Source: Alistipes senegalensis JC50 (GTDB taxonomy: Bacteria > Bacteroidota > Bacteroidia > Bacteroidales > Rikenellaceae). From it: a stretch of DNA of 64,000 nt. The position numbers and the translations under genes were made by a program. The notes under the pieces are model-generated. The model was not told the origin of the DNA. It ran no database searches and worked only from the letters and a program-made list of their open reading frames with translations. Of this stretch, positions 58,988-64,000 are shown in pieces; the first letter of the stretch is position 1, and the number at the start of each line of letters is the position of its first letter. The stretch covers positions 2,356,001-2,420,000 of the forward strand of contig NZ_CP102252.1 in assembly GCF_025145645.1 (NCBI RefSeq), given 5' to 3'.

Positions 58988-59866
58988 GTCCAATCCGATT
59001 TTACATACGTGTCCCGCCTCGCGCTCGGCTTCGATGGCCGCGGCGCGCTGCTCCTGGTTGCGGTACATGCCCTGACGGCGCATCGCCTCGTCGAAATCGA
59101 CTTCGTGGGCGTCGAACTCCGGGCCATCGACGCACGTGAAGCGCGTCCGTCCGCCGACCGTCACGCGGCAGGCGCCGCACATGCCCGTGCCGTCAACCAT
59201 CAGCGCGTTGAGCGACACGGTGGTCTTCAGTCCGTATTTCTTCGTGGTGAGGGCCACGAACTTCATCATGATCATCGGCCCGATGGCCACGCATTCGTCG
59301 TAGTGCCGGCCCTGTCGCTCGACGAGTTCTTCGACCACCTGCGTCACCAGCCCCTTGAAACCCTCCGAACCGTCGTCGGTGGCGATGTAGAGGTTTTCGG
59401 CCACGGCCCGCATGGCGTCGGTGTAGATCAGCATGTCGCGCGTCTTCGCGCCGATGATGACATCGGCTTCGACGCCGTGTTCCCGGAGCCATTTGACCTG
59501 CGGATAGACCGGGGCCGTGCCCACGCCGCCCGCCACGAAGAGGTAGCGCCGTTTGCGGAGCTCTTCGACGGGCATTTTGACGAACTCCGAGGGGTGGCCC
59601 AGCGGCCCTGCGAAGTCGGCGAGGGCGTCGCCCTGTTCGAGTGCGCAGATTTTGCGCGTCGAGGCGCCGATGGCCTGCGTGACGATCGTCACGCTGCCCT
59701 CCGCGGCGTCGAAGTCGGAGATCGTGAGCGGAATGCGCTCGCCGTGTTCGTCGCTGCGCACGATGACGAACTGTCCGGGCTGCGCCGAACGCGCTACGCG
59801 CGGTGCGAGGATCTTCATCAGCCAGATGCCTTCCGCGAGGCTTCGTTTTTCAAGAATGGGGTACAT
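58982..59866 (-). CDS. nfnA: NfnA / sulfide-dihydroorotate dehydrogenase-like FAD/NAD-binding subunit
   Basis: The 294-residue ferredoxin-reductase-type flavoprotein has the FAD motif IPLTISDFD, the NAD motif FVAGGVGTAPVYPQVKWL, and a C-terminal [2Fe-2S] motif in GTGMCGACRVTVGG and FTCVDGPEFDAHEVDF. In NfnAB this subunit binds NAD(H) while NfnB binds NADP(H) and ferredoxin. It begins 24 bases after the DUF1573 gene. Confidence 0.9.
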   Translation of the reverse strand: MYPILEKRSLAEGIWLMKILAPRVARSAQPGQFVIVRSDEHGERIPLTISDFDAAEGSVTIVTQAIGASTRKICALEQGDALADFAGPLGHPSEFVKMPVEELRKRRYLFVAGGVGTAPVYPQVKWLREHGVEADVIIGAKTRDMLIYTDAMRAVAENLYIATDDGSEGFKGLVTQVVEELVERQGRHYDECVAIGPMIMMKFVALTTKKYGLKTTVSLNALMVDGTGMCGACRVTVGGRTRFTCVDGPEFDAHEVDFDEAMRRQGMYRNQEQRAAAIEAEREAGHVCKIGLDK

Positions 59867-59890
59867 TGTGTCGTATTAAGCGTTTGTGTG

Positions 59891-60970
59891 TCACTCTTCG
59901 ATGATCGCCGTGATCCGCAGCCGCCGCATTGGCCGCACGGGATCGTTGGTCACCACCACGAGGTGCTCGGTCAGGACGCCGAAATCCTGCGTCCCGGGGT
60001 CGAGGAGCACCTCGGCCCGGTAGGAACCTCCCGGAGCCACCGTCTGGCCCGGTGCGAGCGTCGTGGCGATGTGTCCTTCGCCCTCCACGGCCCGGACGAT
60101 CAGTTCGGCTTCGCCCGTGTTCGAGAGCGTGAACGACAGCTTCCGGCGCGGGCCCGCATGCTTCACCGGTCCAAATTTAAGGATATTTTCCGAAAATTCG
60201 GCCCTCGGGGTCTTTTGTGTCGCGTCGGCAGGCCGCGGATCGACGCCGATGCCGTGCGCAACGATCGTCGTGCCGTTGCTGCGGCCGTCAACGGCGACTT
60301 CCAGCGCGTCGCGCAGGGTGCCGTAGCGGGGTTTGTCGGCCGGGATGAGGTAGGAGAGGTTGATCTCGCCCCGCTGGCCCGGCGCGATCCGCTGCGGGGC
60401 GTCGATGCTGAGCAGGCCGCTTGCGCTCTGCGGACGCAGCGAGAGGCGGATCGTGCGGTCCGAGGCGTTGGCGTAGCCGATCGCCCCCTGCGTCTGCCGC
60501 CCCTGATATATATAGGAGAAGGCGCTGAGCGTCGCGGCCAGCCGCAGGCCCCCGCCGGCATCGACCGGGTAGAGCTCTTCGAGGCTCTTTTCGCGGGGCG
60601 TGACATTGCCCTGCACGGTGATCGAGGCGACTTTCTTCCGTTCGTCGGAATAGATCCACAGCTCCTTGGTGAAGGTGCCGGGGCGGTTCGTGGGGTCGTA
60701 CGTGACGGTGATCTGCGTCGTGCCGCCCGGGGTGACGGGACGGCGCGAGAATTCGGGCGCCGTGCAGCCGCAGGAGGTCACCACGTCGAGGATCACCAGC
60801 GGCTTGTCGCCGCGGTTGACGCCCGTGAAAGTGTGGCTGACGCGGCCGTCGCTCTCGCGGATGGTGCCGAAATCCCAGGTGTCGGGTTCGAAGACCAGAC
60901 GCGCCTGCGCGGCGGCGGAAAGGGCGGCGAACGCCGCGATAATGAGGAGTATGGTTCGTTTCGCTGACAT
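59891..60970 (-). CDS. DUF1573 protein (periplasmic/surface Ig-like repeats)
   Basis: Exported 359-residue protein (signal 1-22, ending AQA). The first domain has the DUF1573 pattern WDFGTIRESDGRVSHTFTGVNRG, VTSCGCTAPEFS and ITVTYDPTNRPGTFTKELWIYSD. A second similar domain follows near 245-355 (ILKFGPVKHAGPRRKLSFTLSNTGEAELIV). The CGC pair is typical of the first domain. Function unknown; common in Bacteroidetes. A TATCTTTG (61001-60994, minus) lies upstream, with a 22-base gap to the nearest TTG. Confidence 0.85.
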   Translation of the reverse strand: MSAKRTILLIIAAFAALSAAAQARLVFEPDTWDFGTIRESDGRVSHTFTGVNRGDKPLVILDVVTSCGCTAPEFSRRPVTPGGTTQITVTYDPTNRPGTFTKELWIYSDERKKVASITVQGNVTPREKSLEELYPVDAGGGLRLAATLSAFSYIYQGRQTQGAIGYANASDRTIRLSLRPQSASGLLSIDAPQRIAPGQRGEINLSYLIPADKPRYGTLRDALEVAVDGRSNGTTIVAHGIGVDPRPADATQKTPRAEFSENILKFGPVKHAGPRRKLSFTLSNTGEAELIVRAVEGEGHIATTLAPGQTVAPGGSYRAEVLLDPGTQDFGVLTEHLVVVTNDPVRPMRRLRITAIIEE

Positions 60971-61031
60971 CGGTTCGGTTGTTGCGGGACATGCAAAGAT
61001 ACTTTTTTTGCGAAAAATTCGTGCAATAATT

Positions 61032-61061
61032 TTGCAGGAATGAATTTTTGCTCTATATTTG
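61032..61061 (+). promoter_or_regulatory. Bacteroidetes promoter for the tRNA cluster
   Basis: TTG (61032-61034), 19 bases, TATATTTG (61054-61061), exact consensus, 34 bases ahead of tRNA-Asn. Confidence 0.88.
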
Positions 61062-61095
61062 CACTCCGAAACGATGAAACAACTCGTTTTCGAAT

Positions 61096-61169
61096 GCCTG
61101 AATAGCTCAGTTGGTTAGAGCACATGACTGTTAATCATGGGGTCCTAGGTTCAAGTCCTTGTTCAGGCG
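61096..61169 (+). tRNA. tRNA-Asn (GTT)
   Basis: Acceptor GCCTGAA/TTCAGGC, D stem GCTC/GAGC, anticodon stem CATGA/TCATG with loop CTGTTAA (GTT), T loop TTCAAGT. CCA is not encoded. The following gap 61170-61290 shows no gene. Confidence 0.97.
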
Positions 61170-61290
61170 CAGATGCGCGAGGGTTGCGTAAAGGTTCTTT
61201 CAAGAATGCGCCTGCAAGGGGTTGTCCGTAAAAGGATGGTCCGGAATGGGCGATCGGAAGATTGCCTTTGCAGTCCCAAGCCATTTTTAG

Positions 61291-61365
61291 GGGAGCTTAG
61301 CTCAGTTGGTTCAGAGCGTCTGCCTTACAAGCAGAGGGTCGGGGGTTCGAATCCCTCAGCTCCCA
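61291..61365 (+). tRNA. tRNA-Val (TAC), first copy
   Basis: Acceptor GGGAGCT/AGCTCCC, anticodon stem TCTGC/GCAGA with loop CTTACAA (TAC), T loop TTCGAAT. Followed by its own terminator. Confidence 0.97.
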
Positions 61366-61368
61366 CGA

Positions 61369-61397
61369 AGCCACCGCAGGATAAGGGTGGCTTTTTT
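61369..61397 (+). terminator. Terminator after first tRNA-Val
   Basis: AGCCACC pairs with GGTGGCT; a T run follows. Confidence 0.8.
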
Positions 61398-61452
61398 GTC
61401 GGCCTTGCGGCCGCCCATATATTTCCACTTTCCCGCAAGGGAGAGTTTTCTC

Positions 61453-61527
61453 GGGAGCTTAGCTCAGTCGGTTCAGAGCGTCTGCCTTACAAGCAGAGGG
61501 TCGGGGGTTCGAATCCCTCAGCTCCCA
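61453..61527 (+). tRNA. tRNA-Val (TAC), second copy
   Basis: Identical to the copy at 61291 except for one base in the D loop (GTCGG for GTTGG). Anticodon TAC. Confidence 0.97.
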
Positions 61528-61536
61528 CAAGGTTAC

Positions 61537-61561
61537 AACCATCTCGGAAGATGGTTTTTTT
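61537..61561 (+). terminator. Terminator after second tRNA-Val
   Basis: AACCATCT pairs with AGATGGTT around CGGA; T run to 61561. Confidence 0.85.
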
Positions 61562-61566
61562 ATGCA

Positions 61567-61641
61567 GGGAGCATAGCTCAGTTGGTTTAGAGCGCCTGCT
61601 CGACAAGCAGGAGGTCAGCGGTTCAAATCCGCTTGTTCCCA
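61567..61641 (+). tRNA. tRNA-Val (GAC)
   Basis: Acceptor GGGAGCA/TGTTCCC (one G-T pair), anticodon stem CCTGC/GCAGG with loop TCGACAA (GAC), T loop TTCAAAT. Confidence 0.96.
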
Positions 61642-61647
61642 CCGATG

Positions 61648-61683
61648 AAAAAAGTCTTTCAGGATTTTCTGGAAGACTTTTTT
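61648..61683 (+). terminator. Terminator after tRNA-Val (GAC)
   Basis: AAAGTCTTTC pairs with GGAAGACTTT, then further T residues; 10 bases after the tRNA end. Confidence 0.85.
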
Positions 61684-61711
61684 GTTGTTCAATCCTTATT
61701 CCGGTGCCGCT

Positions 61712-62584
61712 ATGAATACCATTTGGATCGTACTCCCCATTCTGATCGTGCTGATGTTCCAGCTCGGTATCGAACTCGACCGGCAGGCGTTCGCCGGGGT
61801 GTTCCGCCGTCCCGCAGCCGTCGTCGCGGGGCTGCTCGGGCAGCTCCTGGCACTGCCGCTCATCGCTTTCGGCGTGGCGCTGGCGTTCCGGCTTCCGCCC
61901 GTGTGGTTCATGGGGCTGATGCTGATCGCCTGCTGTCCCGGAGGCAGCTCGTCGAACGTATTTTCGATGCTGGCTAAGGGCGACGTGGCTTTGTCGGTGA
62001 CGCTGACGGCGTTGAGCAGCGTCGTCACGCTCTTCACGATTCCGGTGGTGATGGGGTTCGCCGCGCGGTTCGTCTCCGTGCATGCCGATGCGGCCATCGA
62101 CCTCCCGGCCGGGAAACTGCTGGTCCAGAATATCGTCCTGCTCTTCCTGCCGATGGCCGCGGGAGCCCTGTTCCGCCGCTGGCGTCCGGATGCGGCCCGG
62201 CGGGTCCATGCGTCGCTGGGGCGCGTGGCCTTTCCCGCGCTGATGTTGCTGGCCGCGGTTTTCTTCGTGCAGTATGCCGGCACCATTCTGGAAAACCTCG
62301 GGACGCTGGGACTGGCCGCCGGGGCGCTGATCTTGTTGGCCATGAGCGCCGGATCGCTGCTGTCCCGGGTGTTCGGACTGCGGAGGGCGGCGCGGAGAAC
62401 CGTCGTTATCGAGGTCGGGATGCAGAACGCCGCGCAGGCCATCGCCATCGCCGCCTCGCCGCTGATCTTCGACAGCGGGGAGATGGCCATCCCGGCCATC
62501 GTCTACGCCCTGCTGATGAACGTCATTCTGCTCGTCTATCTGAAATTGCTGCCGAAATATTCCGGCGAAACGGCGGCGGATTAG
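61712..62584 (+). CDS. Bile acid:sodium symporter family (BASS) transporter
   Basis: Inner-membrane protein of 290 residues with nine or ten helices. The family signatures are MLIACCPGGSSSNVFSMLAKGDVALSVTLTALSSV (in part), which covers the first crossover motif, and EVGMQNAAQAIAIA, the second (E-x-G-x-Q-N). The substrate may be bile acids, pantoate or another organic anion. Start ATG 61712 (MNTIWIVLPI); an upstream in-frame ATG at 61682 falls in the tRNA terminator. Confidence 0.9.
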   Translation: MNTIWIVLPILIVLMFQLGIELDRQAFAGVFRRPAAVVAGLLGQLLALPLIAFGVALAFRLPPVWFMGLMLIACCPGGSSSNVFSMLAKGDVALSVTLTALSSVVTLFTIPVVMGFAARFVSVHADAAIDLPAGKLLVQNIVLLFLPMAAGALFRRWRPDAARRVHASLGRVAFPALMLLAAVFFVQYAGTILENLGTLGLAAGALILLAMSAGSLLSRVFGLRRAARRTVVIEVGMQNAAQAIAIAASPLIFDSGEMAIPAIVYALLMNVILLVYLKLLPKYSGETAAD

Positions 62585-62607
62585 CTCCGATCGGCTATAT
62601 TTGCCGT

Positions 62608-64000
62608 ATGAAACTCCTGAAAATCGTGATGCTGTGTCTGTGCCTGCCGGCGGCGTTCGCCGTGCGGGGACAGCAGGGAGCCTACTCCGTCAGCGGACGG
62701 GTGATCGACCGTCTGAGCCGCCGCCCCGTGGCCTATGCCGCCGTGGTGCTGGCCGGGCAGGAGCGGAAGGGCGCTTCGACCGATTTGCTGGGGAGATTCC
62801 GCATCGAACGGGTGGAGCCCGGCATCTGGCGGCTGGCGGTCTCGTCGGTGGGGTATAAGAGCGTCACGACACCCGAATATATGGTGTCGGCGGCCACGCC
62901 CTTCATCGAGGTCGAGCTGGAGGAGGACGCCGAGCGGCTGGAGGCCGTGACGGTGCGGCCGTCGCCGTTCCGCGCCACGGTCGAAAGTCCGGTGAGCCTG
63001 AAGGTGATCGGCTTGCAGGAGATCGAGAAGAGCCCCGGCTCGAACCGCGACGTGTCGCGCATCGTGCGCTCCTATCCCGGCGTGGCCTTTTCGCCCGTGG
63101 GTTACCGCAACGACCTGATCGTGCGCGGCGGAGGCCCCGCGGAGAACAAATTCTACATGGACGGGATCGAGATCCCCAATATCAACCACTTCGCCACGCA
63201 GGGCGCCACGGGCGGCCCGGTGAGCATCGTCAATGCCGACCTCGTGCGCGAGATCAGCTTCTATACGGGGGCTTTCCCCGCCGACCGGGCCGGGGCGCTG
63301 AGTTCGGTGCTGGATTTCAAATTGCGCGACGGCAATGCCGAAAAGCAGACCTTCAAGGCCACGTTGGGGGCTTCGGAGGTGGGCGTGAGCGGCAGCGGCC
63401 ATATCGGCAGAAAGACCACCTACCTGTTTTCGGTCCGCCAGTCCTATCTGCAACTGCTGTTCAAGATGCTGGGGCTGCCGTTTCTGCCCAACTACATCGA
63501 CGGGCAGGTGAAGGTCAAAACACGCCTTTCGGAGCGCGACGAGCTGACGGTGCTGGCCCTGGCGGGCTTCGACAATATGAAGCTCAACGTCGATGAGAAG
63601 GGCGAGGACGCCGAATACCTGCTGAGCTACCTGCCCCGCATCCGGCAGGAGACTTTCACCGTGGGGGCTTCGTGGCGTCACTATGCGGGCCGCCACGTGC
63701 AGACCGTGACGCTGAGCCACAACTACCTGAACAACCGTAACCTGAAATACCTGCGCAACGACGATTCGTCGGAGGACAACCTCACGCTGCGGCTCCGTTC
63801 CGTGGAGCAGAAGACCGCGCTGCGGGCCGAGAACCGCTCCTACCTGGGCCGCTGGACGCTCCGCGAGGGCGTCGAGGTGAACTGGTCCGGTTACACGAAC
63901 CGCACGCTACAACGGCTCTACACCGACAAGTCGCAGCTCTCGGATTACGATACGCGGCTGGGAATCGTCGGCTGGGGGCTTTTCGCCGGAGCCGAATACG
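62608..64000 (+). CDS. TonB-dependent receptor with carboxypeptidase-like N-domain (3' end outside window)
   Basis: The gene runs off the right edge; 464 codons are visible. A signal peptide (MKLLKIVMLCLCLPAAFAVRG) is followed by a CarboxypepD_reg-like domain (about 30-115: SVSGRVIDRLSRRPVAYAAV). A plug domain follows (about 125-235: SRIVRSYPGVAFSPVGYRND, LIVRGGGPAENKFYMDGIEI, GAFPADRAGALSSVLDFKLR), then the first barrel strands. It lacks a SusD neighbour within view. ATG 62608 is 23 bases after the BASS stop; a TATATTTG (62596-62603) just upstream could be a -7 box. Confidence 0.93.
   Translation, partial: MKLLKIVMLCLCLPAAFAVRGQQGAYSVSGRVIDRLSRRPVAYAAVVLAGQERKGASTDLLGRFRIERVEPGIWRLAVSSVGYKSVTTPEYMVSAATPFIEVELEEDAERLEAVTVRPSPFRATVESPVSLKVIGLQEIEKSPGSNRDVSRIVRSYPGVAFSPVGYRNDLIVRGGGPAENKFYMDGIEIPNINHFATQGATGGPVSIVNADLVREISFYTGAFPADRAGALSSVLDFKLRDGNAEKQTFKATLGASEVGVSGSGHIGRKTTYLFSVRQSYLQLLFKMLGLPFLPNYIDGQVKVKTRLSERDELTVLALAGFDNMKLNVDEKGEDAEYLLSYLPRIRQETFTVGASWRHYAGRHVQTVTLSHNYLNNRNLKYLRNDDSSEDNLTLRLRSVEQKTALRAENRSYLGRWTLREGVEVNWSGYTNRTLQRLYTDKSQLSDYDTRLGIVGWGLFAGAEY

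Overview
This 64 kb window is chromosomal DNA from a GC-rich member of the Bacteroidetes, most probably an Alistipes-like gut anaerobe (Rikenellaceae). The evidence is: promoters of the Bacteroidetes form (TTG, 19-20 bases, TAnnTTTG) ahead of many genes; little sign of Shine-Dalgarno sites; TonB-dependent receptors with N-terminal carboxypeptidase-like domains; a Bacteroidetes-type RpoZ and BamD; and an eleven-subunit complex I without NuoE, NuoF and NuoG. The genus is an inference from gene content and base composition.

Layout. 1-4297 (minus): urease operon ureA-B-C-E-F-G, cut off inside ureG. 4514-4891: fluoride channel crcB. 5010-5347: a tyrosine-recombinase relic beside tRNA-His. 5582-7499: groES-groEL. 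7590-15445: a DMT transporter, then minus-strand genes led by bamD-rpoZ-coaBC-recN, plus an outer-membrane barrel and cardiolipin synthase. 15591-18915: greA with a terminator-like leader, a small secreted protein and a TonB-dependent receptor. 19046-22213 (minus): mdh, gcvH, birA, dapD. 22499-34748: prolyl oligopeptidase, aspartokinase, a DUF4435 protein, a SUI1 factor, a large outer-membrane metallopeptidase, PBP1A, asd and a membrane protein. 34868-38896: an orphan tyrosine recombinase, a sialate O-acetylesterase, superoxide dismutase and a small secreted protein. 39005-48822: the nuoA-B-CD-H-I-J-K-L-M-N operon. 48971-56843: a GT22-like mannosyltransferase, ogt, dipeptidyl peptidase IV, a conserved unknown, a LysM glucosaminidase, DUF4254 and a GT9 glycosyltransferase. 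56898-60970 (minus): lipocalin-like lipoprotein, nfnB, nfnA, DUF1573. 61096-61641: tRNA-Asn and three tRNA-Val. 61712-64000: a bile acid:sodium symporter-family protein and a TonB-dependent receptor that runs off the end.

How the genes work together. Urease supplies ammonia. lysC, asd and dapD belong to the diaminopimelate branch that feeds peptidoglycan, which PBP1A builds and the glucosaminidase trims. NfnAB and the NADH-module-less complex I together suggest ferredoxin/NAD(P)H redox traffic coupled to an ion-pumping membrane complex.

No CRISPR array, prophage or complete mobile element is present. The most interesting signals are small: a dnaX-like A10 slippery site at the CoaC/CoaB junction of coaBC; a C9 tract in the first codons of a mannosyltransferase gene (candidate phase variation); a five-copy palindromic intergenic repeat family; a terminator-like greA leader; the metallopeptidase/propeller/barrel outer-membrane protein; and the orphan DUF4435 TOPRIM-like gene. 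The only stretch over 300 bases without an intact gene is 4892-5272, which holds the recombinase relic and a terminator.
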